Below, one piece after another: positions 1 through 8,876 of a stretch of DNA of 64,000 nucleotides. The notes under the pieces were generated by a model, which saw nothing but the letters and a program-made list of their open reading frames with translations, was not told the DNA's origin and ran no database searches. The stretch is from Clostridia bacterium (GTDB lineage: Bacteria; Bacillota; Clostridia; Lachnospirales; Anaerotignaceae): contig JALCQR010000001.1 of the NCBI GenBank assembly GCA_022651385.1, forward strand, positions 288,589 to 352,588. Reading direction: 5' to 3'. Every line of letters starts with the position of its first letter. Position 1 is the stretch's first letter. Position numbers and translations under genes: made by a program.

Positions 1-48
1 GCTGCATGCGGACAGTTGAGGAGAGGATATCTCAAAAACAGGGGGTGA
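1..48 (+). CDS. rlmN: RlmN 23S rRNA/tRNA adenine-C2 methyltransferase, C-terminal end only
   Basis: Only the last 15 codons and the stop (TGA at 46-48) lie in the window. The frame reads AACGQLRRGY and then ends. ACGQL(R)R near the C-terminus is the hallmark of the radical-SAM methyltransferase RlmN, whose cysteine in this motif takes part in methyl transfer to A2503 of 23S rRNA. The gene following, prpC, starts 9 bp downstream; rlmN-prpC-prkC is the usual order in Firmicutes. The call rests on this short motif plus synteny. Confidence 0.8.
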   Translation, partial: AACGQLRRGYLKNRG

Positions 49-56
49 TGGCGTAA

Positions 57-791
57 ATGATCGCTGTCGGTAAAAGCGTTATCGGTTTGCAAAGAAAAAA
101 CAATGAAGACAGCATCTTTGTTTCTGACAATGATGGGACGCTAAAAACATTTTTTATTGTCGCTGATGGCATGGGAGGCCACAAGGCCGGAGAAGTGGCC
201 AGCAGTATGGCGATTGATATTTTTAAAGAATATATATATTCAAAAGCAGATGATTATTACAGGGAAAATACTCTTGATACTCTTGTTGAGGGACTGACTA
301 AAGCAAACTCAGAACTTTATGAACTATCACAAAAAAAAGACGAGTATGACGGGATGGGGACTACATTTACCTGTGCTGCCATAAGAGATATGACACTTTA
401 TATTGTACATGTGGGCGACAGCAGGTGCTACCTGTTCAGAAATAGTGTTTTAAAACAACTTACAAGAGATCATTCCTTTGTTATGGAAATGGTTAAACAG
501 GGGAAATTATCTTTAAGTGAAGCACAGCGGCATCCCAAAAGAAATGTTATAACGCGCGCTGTTGGAACAGAAAAAAGGGTGAAGGCAGATACTGTTATTG
601 AAAGCCTGTATCAAGGCGACATATTGATTTTATGTACAGACGGACTTACTACAATGATTGATGACAAAACCATACAAGATGAGCTCTCATCCGGTAAAAA
701 TGCCAAAGAAATGCTTGGTATACTTATAGATAAAGCTAATGAAAATGGCGGCAGTGATAATATTTCCGCTGTAATAATAGATTTGAGGTGA
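57..791 (+). CDS. prpC: PP2C-family Ser/Thr protein phosphatase (PrpC/Stp)
   Basis: Encodes 244 aa, normal length for bacterial PP2C phosphatases that dephosphorylate targets of the neighbouring PASTA kinase. Metal-binding and catalytic motifs are in the expected order: NNEDS near residues 15-19, DGMGGH at 37-42, a GDSR motif in the middle, CTDGLT, and GGSDN near the end, giving the aspartates of the two-metal centre. No signal peptide or membrane segment, so cytosolic. It follows rlmN by 8 bp and ends 4 bp before prkC, so the phosphatase and kinase are co-transcribed and probably co-translated. Confidence 0.95.
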   Translation: MIAVGKSVIGLQRKNNEDSIFVSDNDGTLKTFFIVADGMGGHKAGEVASSMAIDIFKEYIYSKADDYYRENTLDTLVEGLTKANSELYELSQKKDEYDGMGTTFTCAAIRDMTLYIVHVGDSRCYLFRNSVLKQLTRDHSFVMEMVKQGKLSLSEAQRHPKRNVITRAVGTEKRVKADTVIESLYQGDILILCTDGLTTMIDDKTIQDELSSGKNAKEMLGILIDKANENGGSDNISAVIIDLR

Positions 792-795
792 AATT

Positions 796-3183
796 ATGAC
801 TCTTAATGTCGGTACGATACTCGGCGGACGTTATGAAATACAGGAAAAAATCGGAACAGGCGGTATGGCAGTTGTATATAGGGGCCATGATAATAAGCTT
901 GAAAGAAATGTTACTATAAAAGTAATGAAAGAAGAATTTACGGGTGATCCGAATTTTAAAAACCGTTTTAATACCGAAGCCCGTTCAGCCGCAAGACTTT
1001 CACATCCTAACATTCAAAGTATATACGATGTCGGAGAAGATAACGGTATATATTACATAGTTATGGAATATATCCATGGAGATTCACTTAAACATGTTAT
1101 ACAGGAAAAGGCTCCTTTTGATGAAATTACTACTTTAAGCATCACTGTTCAGATGGCTGCTGCGCTTTCTCATGCACATAAAAAAGGTGTTATACACAGA
1201 GATATAAAACCGCAGAATATACTTGTAAGTGTAGACGGCACAATAAAGATTACTGATTTCGGCATAGCTCGTACGGCAGACGTTTCAACTGCCACTGTAA
1301 CAACAAATGCTGTTGGCTCGGTGTATTATTTCTCGCCTGAACAGGCAAGAGGCGGATATGTAGATGAAAAAAGCGATATATATTCCCTCGGCATAACTGT
1401 ATTTGAAATGCTAACAGGACACGTTCCGTTTGACGGCAATAATTCTGTTGCAATTGCTCTTAAACACCTTAACAGCGAACTTCCTGACATAAGGCAGTTT
1501 AACCCAAATGTAAGTGATATTATAATTTCAATTGTTAAAAAAGCAACTGAAAAAAGAAAAGATGACAGATATGATTCAATAGATGATATGCTGTCAGACC
1601 TTGAAAAAGCAATTACTTTTGCGAAAGATAAAAAAACAACCGGCGGAAAATTAAATCCGGGGACGGCTGCCGCATCAGTTATTGCACCTAAAACAGCCAA
1701 GGCTGAAGATATGAGCTCAGCAGATGGCAGTGGTGCTACAAAAATTGGCTTAAATTCAGTTTCTAATGCAGATGAAAATAAAAACGACAAGATAAAAGTG
1801 GAAATACCGGGAGGAAAAAAGGCAGATGGCAGCAAACCATCGGCTTTTGAAAAATATAATAAATCTATGAAAATAAGCAAAGATGACGATTATGAAAATG
1901 ATAATTATGAAGATGATGATTATAAAGATATGAAAGTAGTAAAAAGAGGCAGAAATAAATATGATACTGTAAAAAAACAGGATTATATGAAAAACAATAA
2001 AAGAAAATCAAATAATTATGATAACAATAATTATGAAGACGATGAAGACGAATTTTACCGCAGAAAAGAAAAGAAAACAATAATTGCAGCAATTGTAACG
2101 GCACTTATTATAATAGGCATTATAAGTTTTTTCGGAGCAAAACTTTTTACAGGCGGAGCTCTGTTTTCAGGAAATTCTCAGGTAACTGTGCCTAACTTTA
2201 CAGGCATGACTATTGATGATGCAAAATCTAAGGCTGATAAATTAGGACTCAAGATAAATGATAATGATGATGAATACAGTGACTATGATGAGGGTACAGT
2301 GCTTTCACAGGAAACGGACGAAGGTGAAAAAGTTGCTAAGGGTACGGAAATAAACGTTGCCGTAAGCAAAGGCAAAAAAACATTTTCAATGCCGGATGTG
2401 GTTAATGAATCTAAAGATGACGCAATAAATAAAATTACGTCTCTTGGAGGGTCAAAGCCTGAAATTCAGTATGATTACAGTGACACTATAGATGAAGGAA
2501 TTGTTATGGAACAGAATCCTGCTGCACAGACTGAGTTGGATTCTTCAGAAAGAATAATTTTGGTTGTAAGCAAAGGGCAGGAAAACAGTAAAATTGTTGT
2601 GCCTGAATTTGTTGGGAAAGATATATCTACTGTAAAAAGTGAGATAGACGATGCCGGACTTTCACTTGGAAATATAAGTAAAAAAGATTCAGACGCAGTA
2701 AAAGATAAAGTAATATCTCAGTCAGTTGCTTCAGGAACTGAGGTTGAGAAGGGCACGTCTGTTGATTTTGTAATTTCGAGCGGAACACAACCTGAGGATA
2801 ATACACAGGATAACACAAACGATAACACAGATAATAACACAAACGATAACACAGAAAACAACAACAAAGACAATACTAAGAATGATAATACAAAAACCGA
2901 CAACGATTCAAATACACAGACGACTACTTCCGACAATGCTGAAAAGAGCTTAGCATTTACCATAGAAGCTCCGTCTTCATTTGACGATAAAAACAGTGTT
3001 TCGGTAAAGATGCTTGAGATTGTAAACGGAAATACTGTAAGTGTAGTTTATAACCAAACAAAAACTTCAGCTGATTTTCCGTTTGACGTTTCAATAAAAG
3101 GAACTGGTAAAGTTGAAATGCAGCTCTATATTGATAATGTATACCAGTGGAGCAAAAAAGTTGATTTTTCGGAGGGCAACTGA
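796..3183 (+). CDS. prkC: Membrane Ser/Thr protein kinase with PASTA domains (PrkC/StkP type)
   Basis: Encodes 795 aa. Residues 10-270 are a Hanks-type kinase: glycine loop around G20-G23, Lys42, Glu61, HRD at 134-136 and DFG at 154-156. A charged Lys/Asp/Asn/Tyr-rich juxtamembrane stretch (about 340-425) precedes one transmembrane helix (about 426-449). Outside the cell follow three PASTA repeats (about 463-530, 531-597, 598-663) that in this family bind peptidoglycan fragments. After these comes an Asn/Asp/Thr low-complexity linker (about 664-712) and a final domain of about 80 residues with no family I recognise. The family senses muropeptides and controls cell-wall metabolism and germination. 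Its stop overlaps the rsgA start. Confidence 0.95.
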   Translation: MTLNVGTILGGRYEIQEKIGTGGMAVVYRGHDNKLERNVTIKVMKEEFTGDPNFKNRFNTEARSAARLSHPNIQSIYDVGEDNGIYYIVMEYIHGDSLKHVIQEKAPFDEITTLSITVQMAAALSHAHKKGVIHRDIKPQNILVSVDGTIKITDFGIARTADVSTATVTTNAVGSVYYFSPEQARGGYVDEKSDIYSLGITVFEMLTGHVPFDGNNSVAIALKHLNSELPDIRQFNPNVSDIIISIVKKATEKRKDDRYDSIDDMLSDLEKAITFAKDKKTTGGKLNPGTAAASVIAPKTAKAEDMSSADGSGATKIGLNSVSNADENKNDKIKVEIPGGKKADGSKPSAFEKYNKSMKISKDDDYENDNYEDDDYKDMKVVKRGRNKYDTVKKQDYMKNNKRKSNNYDNNNYEDDEDEFYRRKEKKTIIAAIVTALIIIGIISFFGAKLFTGGALFSGNSQVTVPNFTGMTIDDAKSKADKLGLKINDNDDEYSDYDEGTVLSQETDEGEKVAKGTEINVAVSKGKKTFSMPDVVNESKDDAINKITSLGGSKPEIQYDYSDTIDEGIVMEQNPAAQTELDSSERIILVVSKGQENSKIVVPEFVGKDISTVKSEIDDAGLSLGNISKKDSDAVKDKVISQSVASGTEVEKGTSVDFVISSGTQPEDNTQDNTNDNTDNNTNDNTENNNKDNTKNDNTKTDNDSNTQTTTSDNAEKSLAFTIEAPSSFDDKNSVSVKMLEIVNGNTVSVVYNQTKTSADFPFDVSIKGTGKVEMQLYIDNVYQWSKKVDFSEGN

Positions 3184-4052
3184 TGCTTGAGGGCACAATT
3201 ATAAAGGGAATAGGAGGATTTTACTATATTGTCACAAAGATAGGCGTATATGAATGCCATGCGAGAGGAAAATTCCGCAATGAGCATATTACGCCTACTG
3301 TAGGAGATTATGTTGAGATAAGTGTAATTGATGACGAAAATAAAAAGGGCAGTCTTGATGTAATACTGCCGAGAAAAAATAAACTTATAAGGCCTAAGGT
3401 GGCTAACGTAGACCAAGTAATTATAGTGTTTGCCGCCGTAAGCCCTGAATTTAACGCAGGCCTTCTTGACAGGTTTCTTATTCTTGCGCAGCAGCAGAAA
3501 TTGGAAATAACTTTAATCATTAATAAAATAGACCTTGATAAAGAAAAAAAATATGAGAAGTATATAAATATATATCAAGGGGCAGGTTTTAAAGTATTGC
3601 CGATTTCAGCTAATTTGGGTATTAATACCGAAAAAGCCGCCGAGTGTGTGAAGAATAAAATTTCGGTGCTTGCAGGACCTTCAGGTGTTGGAAAAAGCAG
3701 TTTTATTAACAGTTTAAATAAAAAACTTAACATTAAAACAGGCGAACTGAGCAAAAAAATAAAACGCGGAAAAAATACAACAAGACATGCCGAGCTTATG
3801 GAAATTTTTCCTAACAGTTATATTGTTGACTCTCCTGGCTTTACATCACTTTACATTAACAATGTAAAGCCTGAAGAACTTCAAGATTACTATCCGGAAT
3901 TTGCGCCATATACATGTAAGTGCCGCTTTACAGAATGCATGCATATATCTGAACCGGACTGCATGGTTAAGGAAAATGTCGGTTATGCCATTAGCAAAGA
4001 AAGATACGAAAGCTACAAAGATTTATATGAAGAACTATCAGAACAAAGATGA
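3183..4052 (+). CDS. rsgA: Ribosome small-subunit-dependent GTPase A (RsgA)
   Basis: Encodes 289 aa. An N-terminal OB-fold is followed by a circularly permuted GTPase: the G4 motif NKID precedes the P-loop GPSGVGKSS and then DSPGF (G3), an order unique to RsgA/YjeQ-type enzymes. The C-terminus holds a zinc knuckle of three Cys and one His (CKCRFTECMH then C). RsgA tests late 30S ribosomal subunit maturation. The start codon overlaps the prkC stop by 1 bp, implying translational coupling. rpe begins 20 bp after its stop. Confidence 0.96.
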   Translation: MLEGTIIKGIGGFYYIVTKIGVYECHARGKFRNEHITPTVGDYVEISVIDDENKKGSLDVILPRKNKLIRPKVANVDQVIIVFAAVSPEFNAGLLDRFLILAQQQKLEITLIINKIDLDKEKKYEKYINIYQGAGFKVLPISANLGINTEKAAECVKNKISVLAGPSGVGKSSFINSLNKKLNIKTGELSKKIKRGKNTTRHAELMEIFPNSYIVDSPGFTSLYINNVKPEELQDYYPEFAPYTCKCRFTECMHISEPDCMVKENVGYAISKERYESYKDLYEELSEQR

Positions 4053-4071
4053 TAACGAAAGGAAGAAAAAA

Positions 4072-4737
4072 ATGAGAACGCTTTCACCATCTCTTTTATC
4101 AGCTGATTTTTCAAAGCTCAGTGATGAAATAGAAAGTATAGAAAAAGCAGGAACGCAATATCTACATCTTGATGTTATGGACGGTCATTTTGTGCCGAAC
4201 ATTTCTTTCGGCGCTCCAATAATCAAGTCTATAAGACCGATAAGCAATATGATTTTCGATGTACATCTTATGATTGAAAACCCTGAAAAATACATTGAGG
4301 ATTTTGCAAAAGCAGGCGGAGACATACTTAATGTACATGCAGAAGTCTGTCCTGATTTATCAAAAACAATTGACATGATACATTCTCTTGGCTGCAAGGC
4401 AGGAGTAACAATAAAACCGGATACGCCTGTTGACGCGGTAATTGATGTGCTTGAAAAAGTGGACATGGTTCTTGTTATGACTGTGTATCCGGGATTCAGC
4501 GGGCAGAAGCTCATTCCGGAGGCAATGAAAAAAATACCTGAGCTTGTTAAAATAAGAAAAAATAAAAATCTTAATTTTGATGTGCAGATTGACGGCGGTG
4601 TTAACATGAAAAATATAAGAGAAGTGCTTGAAACAGGAGTTGACAGCATTGTGGCAGGCTCTGCGGTATTTGGTGCCGAAAATCCCGGAAAAGCAGCAGC
4701 GGAATTTTTGAATATTTTTAAGGAGTATGAAAAATGA
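4072..4737 (+). CDS. rpe: Ribulose-phosphate 3-epimerase
   Basis: Encodes 221 aa, normal for this TIM-barrel enzyme, which interconverts ribulose 5-phosphate and xylulose 5-phosphate in the pentose phosphate pathway. The start MRTLSPSLLSADFS, the metal-binding motif DVMDGHFVPNISFG, HLMI and the phosphate-binding GGVN and AGSAVF motifs are all present. The frame stays open upstream to 3901, but that stretch overlaps rsgA in another frame. I chose ATG 4072, which follows an AAAGGAAG ribosome-binding site. The last codons overlap the start of thiN (ATGA at 4734-4737). Confidence 0.96.
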   Translation: MRTLSPSLLSADFSKLSDEIESIEKAGTQYLHLDVMDGHFVPNISFGAPIIKSIRPISNMIFDVHLMIENPEKYIEDFAKAGGDILNVHAEVCPDLSKTIDMIHSLGCKAGVTIKPDTPVDAVIDVLEKVDMVLVMTVYPGFSGQKLIPEAMKKIPELVKIRKNKNLNFDVQIDGGVNMKNIREVLETGVDSIVAGSAVFGAENPGKAAAEFLNIFKEYEK

Positions 4738-5366
4738 AAGCGGTAGTATTTGGCGGAGCTGATATAAAGGACTACAGCTTTTGTAAAAAATATATTAATG
4801 CGTATATTGTGGCGTGCGACGGAGGCATGAGCCACTGTATGGCGCTTAAAATTAAACCTAATGTTATTGTGGGGGATTTTGACTCTGCAAGGGACGATGT
4901 TTTGGAATATTACAGAGATAAAAAAATACCGATAAAACAATTTCCATGCAGAAAAGATGAGACTGATATGGAGCTTGGGCTTGAAGCAGCAATTGAGGCA
5001 GGTGCGGATGATATTACAATAATCGGCGGAATAGGTTCACGTCTCGACCATACAATGGCAAACTGTCAGCTTTTATACATTCTTTTGAAGAAGGGAATAA
5101 AGGCTAAAATTGTAAACGAAAACAATGAAATTAGGCTTATTGACAAAGATATTGCAATTGAAGGGCACAAAGGGGATATTGTTTCGCTTATACCAATGAC
5201 TGAAAATGTATGCGGTGTGACAACAAAAAACCTTGAGTATCCTCTTAATGACGCAAAACTAAATTTCGGCAGCAGACTCATTGCCGTAAGCAATGTCATG
5301 ACTTCCGACAGGGCTTTTGTAAGTATAAAAAGCGGGCTGCTTTATGTTATGAAATGTCACGACTAA
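4734..5366 (+). CDS. thiN: Thiamine diphosphokinase
   Basis: Encodes 210 aa. It has the aspartate-rich GDFDS motif, the DETDMELGL motif and GGIGSRLDHT, which define the catalytic domain of thiamine pyrophosphokinase (ATP + thiamine gives thiamine diphosphate). The ATG overlaps the rpe stop by 4 bp. rsgA-rpe-thiN is a conserved Firmicutes run. No TPP riboswitch is visible, which fits its place inside a housekeeping operon. Confidence 0.93.
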   Translation: MKAVVFGGADIKDYSFCKKYINAYIVACDGGMSHCMALKIKPNVIVGDFDSARDDVLEYYRDKKIPIKQFPCRKDETDMELGLEAAIEAGADDITIIGGIGSRLDHTMANCQLLYILLKKGIKAKIVNENNEIRLIDKDIAIEGHKGDIVSLIPMTENVCGVTTKNLEYPLNDAKLNFGSRLIAVSNVMTSDRAFVSIKSGLLYVMKCHD

Positions 5367-5452
5367 GTCTTGAGAGTTATTTTAAAAACTTCACAATAAG
5401 CATGAATTTTTTAGTCATTGTGATGAAAAAATAAAAAAATAGGACAAACCTG

Positions 5453-5481
5453 TTGACAAAATTATATTGCAGTGATAACAT
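5453..5481 (+). promoter_or_regulatory. Sigma-A-type promoter for the tRNA-Leu/Gly/Gln cluster
   Basis: TTGACA at 5453-5458, a 17-nt spacer and TAACAT at 5476-5481. Transcription would begin about 20 nt before tRNA-Leu. A perfect -35 with ideal spacing suits a stable-RNA promoter. Confidence 0.7.
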
Positions 5482-5508
5482 GTTTATCGCTGAAACGGTT
5501 TTTTGTGT

Positions 5509-5593
5509 GCAGTCGTGGCGGAATTGGCATACGCGCTAGACTAAGGATCTAGTCCGGGATAACTGGGTAGGGGTTCAAGTCCCCTCGACTGCA
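5509..5593 (+). tRNA. tRNA-Leu (anticodon AAG)
   Basis: Acceptor arms GCAGTCG/CGACTGC close a cloverleaf. The anticodon stem CTAGA/TCTAG holds the loop CTAAGGA, giving anticodon AAG. The T arm contains GGTTCAAGTCC, and a long variable arm (type II tRNA) fits leucine. The 3' CCA is not encoded. Confidence 0.92.
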
Positions 5594-5599
5594 TTATGT

Positions 5600-5671
5600 G
5601 CGCGAATGGCTCAGAGGTAGAGCATCGCCTTGCCAAGGCGGGGGCCGCGAGTTCGAATCTCGTTTCGCGCT
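5600..5671 (+). tRNA. tRNA-Gly (anticodon GCC)
   Basis: Acceptor arms GCGCGAA/TTCGCGC, D arm with AGAGGTAGAGC, anticodon loop TTGCCAA giving GCC, and a T arm with GTTCGAATC. It lies 6 nt after tRNA-Leu in the same transcript. The 3' CCA is not encoded. Confidence 0.94.
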
Positions 5672-5677
5672 TTTTAA

Positions 5678-5749
5678 TGGGGTATCGCCAAGTGGTAAGG
5701 CAACGGATTCTGATTCCGTCATCCGCAGGTTCAAATCCTGCTACCCTAG
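5678..5749 (+). tRNA. tRNA-Gln (anticodon CTG)
   Basis: Acceptor arms TGGGGTA/TACCCTA (one G-U pair), D arm with CCAAGTGGTAAGGC, anticodon stem ACGGA/TCCGT around loop TTCTGAT giving CTG, and a T arm with GGTTCAAATCC. The unpaired-looking T start and the D-arm sequence are typical for bacterial tRNA-Gln. It is the last gene of the small tRNA operon. Confidence 0.92.
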
Positions 5750-5756
5750 GTGGCTT

Positions 5757-5789
5757 AGTCTGATTTTGGATACCAAAATCAGACTTTTT
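5757..5789 (+). terminator. Terminator of the tRNA-Leu/Gly/Gln operon
   Basis: A perfect 13-bp inverted repeat, AGTCTGATTTTGG / CCAAAATCAGACT, with a 3-nt loop, followed by a T-run. It lies 7 bp after tRNA-Gln and 28 bp before the rnz start. Confidence 0.85.
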
Positions 5790-5816
5790 CTATATTCTGA
5801 TTATGGAGGTGAAAAA

Positions 5817-6731
5817 ATGCTGGATGTATCTCTTGTTGGTACAGGAGGCATGATGCCTATGCCCCAGAGGTTTTTGTCATCAATGCTTTTGAGAACTAAC
5901 GGAAACCTTTTGCTTGTTGACTGCGGAGAAGGTACTCAGGTATCACTCAAAAATATAGGCTGGGGATTTAAAAACATTGACGCTATTCTTTTTACACATT
6001 TTCATGCAGACCATATTGCAGGACTGCCGGGAATGCTGCTTGCTATAGCTAACTCCGGCAGAACAAAAGACTTAAAATTGTTTGGGCCAAAAGGGCTTAT
6101 TTTTATTGTGGAAGGTCTTAGAAGAATAGCTCAGGAACTGCCTTTTAATATTGTATATACAGAACTTGACGATGATAAGAAAAGCTTATTTTCTATTGAC
6201 GGTGTGGACATTACAGCTATTGGAAGCAAACATTCCGTAAGATGTTTGGCTTATTGCTTTGAAATAAAAAGAAAGGGCCGTTTTGATGTTGAAAAGGCAA
6301 ATGCTCTTAAGATTCCCAAAAATAAATGGTCAATACTTCAAAAAAGCGGAAAACTTGATTTTAATGGAAAGACATATACTTCGGATATGGTAATGGGTAA
6401 AAACAGGAAAGGCATAAAACTGACATATTGTACGGACAGCAGGCCGTTTCCGGCGCTTACTTCTATGGCTGAAAACAGTGACCTTTTTATTTGTGAGGGA
6501 ATGTATGGCGAAGATGAGAAAAAGCCTAAGGCAATTGAAAACAAGCACATGCTTTTTTCTGAGGCGGCTAAAATGGCAAAAAAGGCTAACGTCAAAGAAC
6601 TTTGGCTGACACATTTTTCACCTTCTCTTTCGGAGCCTTCTGAATTTATAGAAAATGCAACTGATATTTTTGAAAACACAGTTGTCGGAACAGACGGCAT
6701 GAAAAAGAGAATACTCTTTGAAGAACAGTAG
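5817..6731 (+). CDS. rnz: Ribonuclease Z (tRNA 3' endonuclease)
   Basis: Encodes 304 aa of the metallo-beta-lactamase fold. THFHADH is the HxHxDH zinc-binding motif; GKNRKGIKLTYCTDS and a late HFSPS contribute other RNase Z ligands and signatures. The enzyme cuts tRNA precursors on the 3' side of the discriminator base, fitting three tRNAs just upstream without encoded CCA. The open frame runs back to 5598 through the tRNA genes, which is spurious. ATG 5817 has a GGAGGTG site 6 nt upstream. tsaD follows after 9 bp. Confidence 0.94.
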   Translation: MLDVSLVGTGGMMPMPQRFLSSMLLRTNGNLLLVDCGEGTQVSLKNIGWGFKNIDAILFTHFHADHIAGLPGMLLAIANSGRTKDLKLFGPKGLIFIVEGLRRIAQELPFNIVYTELDDDKKSLFSIDGVDITAIGSKHSVRCLAYCFEIKRKGRFDVEKANALKIPKNKWSILQKSGKLDFNGKTYTSDMVMGKNRKGIKLTYCTDSRPFPALTSMAENSDLFICEGMYGEDEKKPKAIENKHMLFSEAAKMAKKANVKELWLTHFSPSLSEPSEFIENATDIFENTVVGTDGMKKRILFEEQ

Positions 6732-6740
6732 GAGGATATT

Positions 6741-7766
6741 ATGGAAGAAAGGGATATTTATATTCTCGGAATTGAAAGCTCCTGTGATGAAACGGCGGCG
6801 TCGATTGTAAAAAATGGCAGAGAAATGTTAAGCAATGTAATTTCATCACAAATAGCTCTGCATACACTTTTTGGTGGTGTCGTGCCGGAAATTGCATCGA
6901 GAAAGCATATTGAAAATATTGATGGTGTTATAAGCAAAGCTCTTGAAGATGCAGAAATGTCATTCGATGACATTGACGCAATTGCCGTGACATATGGGCC
7001 GGGGCTTGTAGGGGCTTTGCTTGTAGGAGTTTCTGAGGCAAAAGCTTTGGCATATGCTTTAAATAAGCCGCTTGTAGGCGTAAACCACATTGAGGGGCAT
7101 ATATGTGCCAATTATATTCATGACAAAAATTTTGAGCCGCCTTATGTAGCACTTGTTGCTTCAGGAGGGCATTCACATCTTTTATATGTTAAAGACTACG
7201 GCAAATACGAAATACTTGGCCGGACGCGTGACGATGCTGCAGGAGAGGCATACGACAAAGTGGCAAGAGCAATAGGCATGGGATATCCTGGAGGACCGAA
7301 AATTGATGCTGCTGCAAAGCACGGAAACGCCGACGCAATTGATTTTCCTAAAGTATTTCTTGAAGACGACAGCTATGACTTTAGCTTCAGCGGGCTTAAA
7401 TCGGCTGTTTTAAATTATCTTAATAAACAGAAAATGATGAATGAACCTATAAACGAAAATGATGTTGCGGCATCATTTCAAAAATCTGTTGTTGAAGTGC
7501 TCACAGCCAAAACCATAAGGGCGGCAAAAGAAAAAAATGTTAAAAAAGTGGCAATGGCAGGCGGCGTGTCATCAAACAGTGCTCTCAGATTAAAAATGAA
7601 GGAACTGTGTAATGATAATGGGTTTTCACTGAATGTGCCGGAACCAATACTTTGTACAGACAATGCCGCAATGATTGCATCGGCAGGTTTTTACGACTTT
7701 ATTAAAGGTCAAAGAGACGGCCTTGACCTGAATGCTAATCCAAATCTAAAGCTTGGAGAAAGATAA
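6741..7766 (+). CDS. tsaD: tRNA N6-adenosine threonylcarbamoyltransferase TsaD
   Basis: Encodes 341 aa, normal length. It contains the Kae1/TsaD signatures [14 protein letters not shown], the iron-binding [14 protein letters not shown], and the ATP-binding GGVSSN near the C-terminus. TsaD transfers threonylcarbamoyl to A37 of ANN-decoding tRNAs together with TsaB and TsaE, which are not in this window. It is co-transcribed with rnz and followed by a terminator. Confidence 0.96.
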   Translation: MEERDIYILGIESSCDETAASIVKNGREMLSNVISSQIALHTLFGGVVPEIASRKHIENIDGVISKALEDAEMSFDDIDAIAVTYGPGLVGALLVGVSEAKALAYALNKPLVGVNHIEGHICANYIHDKNFEPPYVALVASGGHSHLLYVKDYGKYEILGRTRDDAAGEAYDKVARAIGMGYPGGPKIDAAAKHGNADAIDFPKVFLEDDSYDFSFSGLKSAVLNYLNKQKMMNEPINENDVAASFQKSVVEVLTAKTIRAAKEKNVKKVAMAGGVSSNSALRLKMKELCNDNGFSLNVPEPILCTDNAAMIASAGFYDFIKGQRDGLDLNANPNLKLGER

Positions 7767-7779
7767 TATTTTAAATAGG

Positions 7780-7819
7780 ACTCTGCATTTTTACTGTATT
7801 GTAACTGCAGAGTTTTTTG
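7780..7819 (+). terminator. Terminator after tsaD
   Basis: Inverted repeat ACTCTGCA / TGCAGAGT followed immediately by a T-run (7813-7818), beginning 14 bp after the tsaD stop. Confidence 0.8.
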
Positions 7820-8549
7820 TATATAAAATCGTTAATATATATACAAAAAATGGGAAAAATAAATATATTTTAGTACAATTTCACTCTGGTATAAACAAAC
7901 TTAATTGCTGAATATATAAAAATTGAATATTTAACAGGTTATATGTTACTGATTTTATGCCGTATTATTAGGCTGTTATGTTTGTAGAAAAGTTTATATT
8001 ACAAACTTCTTGTAATTTTAGTTTTTTTGGAGTTTAATGCTTTATGAAAGTTAAAAAAATATCAAATAATATGTTTTTTGTTTATAACTAAAATAATATG
8101 ACGCTTATAACTAAAATAATATAGTGAAAATCTGAGCATGCCAATAGATTCTCCTTTTTATTGACAAAACATATTTATTATTTTATAATAAGCAGGAATA
8201 GAGTTTTCAAAAAAAAAGTTATTTTTTAACTATTTATATAAATTTTATACAAAATTAATGTAAAAAAATAGAAAAATAATGGTCTTTTACGCAGTTGAAT
8301 TTGAAGTTAAAAAATTAACAAAAACATCATATATGTACAGCGCTTTTACTATATAAACAATATGTAAACATTGTGTTTATGAACTGCGATATGGAATAAT
8401 TTGGATAATCTGGAATTATTTTGTAGTATATTTTTTCTCATATATTTTATGGGATAAATATAAAAGATAAACCTATAATATAAGTTTATCAAATCAATAA
8501 GCCGTGTTTTTATTGCAGTAAACGCCGGCAAACAAGAGAGGTGATAATA
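7820..8549. other. Long AT-rich intergenic region and leader before the V-ATPase operon
   Basis: About 730 bp with no credible coding sequence. It contains two exact 18-bp copies of TTATAACTAAAATAATAT at 8082-8099 and 8105-8122 (23-bp period), then a consensus promoter at 8161-8189. That leaves a leader of about 350 nt before the first ATPase gene. The remainder is low-complexity A/T sequence in which I see no known riboswitch. Confidence 0.6.
8161..8189 (+). promoter_or_regulatory. Consensus sigma-A promoter, probably for the V-ATPase operon
   Basis: TTGACA at 8161-8166, a 17-nt spacer, and TATAAT at 8184-8189. No other good promoter is apparent between here and the first ATPase gene at 8550, so the operon probably has a 5' leader of about 350 nt. 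Confidence 0.7.
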
Positions 8550-8876
8550 ATGGCTTTTGAGGTTATCAAAAATATCGTTGAAGCTGAAAGCAAAGTCGAT
8601 TCCATAAAGGCACAGGCTGAAGCGAAAGCAAAAACGATAAAAAATGATGCAAAAGCAAAGGCAGATGCCCTGTTGATACAGGCAAAAAAAGATGCCGCGT
8701 TACGCAGGACGAAGGCCGTCGAAGAGGCGGTTGCAAAAAGTAAGCCGCAGGCCGAAAGTATAATTGCACAGGCACAGGAAAAGTGCAAGGAAGTACGACT
8801 TGCTGCCGGAAAGAACAAAGAAGAAGCACTAAAATCGGTTTTAAGAAAGGTTGTGGGAACAAATGGCGATAGTTGA
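8550..8876 (+). CDS. ntpF: V-type ATPase peripheral-stalk subunit (NtpF/H type)
   Basis: Encodes 108 aa, almost entirely Ala/Lys/Glu heptad-like helix with no membrane span. This is expected of the coiled-coil subunit that pairs with subunit E in the peripheral stalk. The frame also offers GTG at 8541, but ATG 8550 follows a GAGAGG site at the right distance. It is the first gene of a nine-gene operon. Its 3' end overlaps the start of ntpI by 14 bp. The family is poorly conserved, so position carries much of the evidence. Confidence 0.85.
   Translation: MAFEVIKNIVEAESKVDSIKAQAEAKAKTIKNDAKAKADALLIQAKKDAALRRTKAVEEAVAKSKPQAESIIAQAQEKCKEVRLAAGKNKEEALKSVLRKVVGTNGDS

Noticed and set aside
3901..4071. 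Open frame extending rpe upstream
   Set aside because: It overlaps the rsgA zinc-knuckle region in another frame, and ATG 4072 gives the conserved Rpe start.
5388..5422. Hairpin TCACAAT/ATTGTGA after thiN as a terminator
   Set aside because: The loop is long and no T-run follows the stem, so evidence is insufficient.
5598..5816. Open frame extending rnz upstream through the tRNA genes
   Set aside because: The extension translates tRNA-Gly, tRNA-Gln and a terminator. ATG 5817 has a proper ribosome site and gives the standard RNase Z start.
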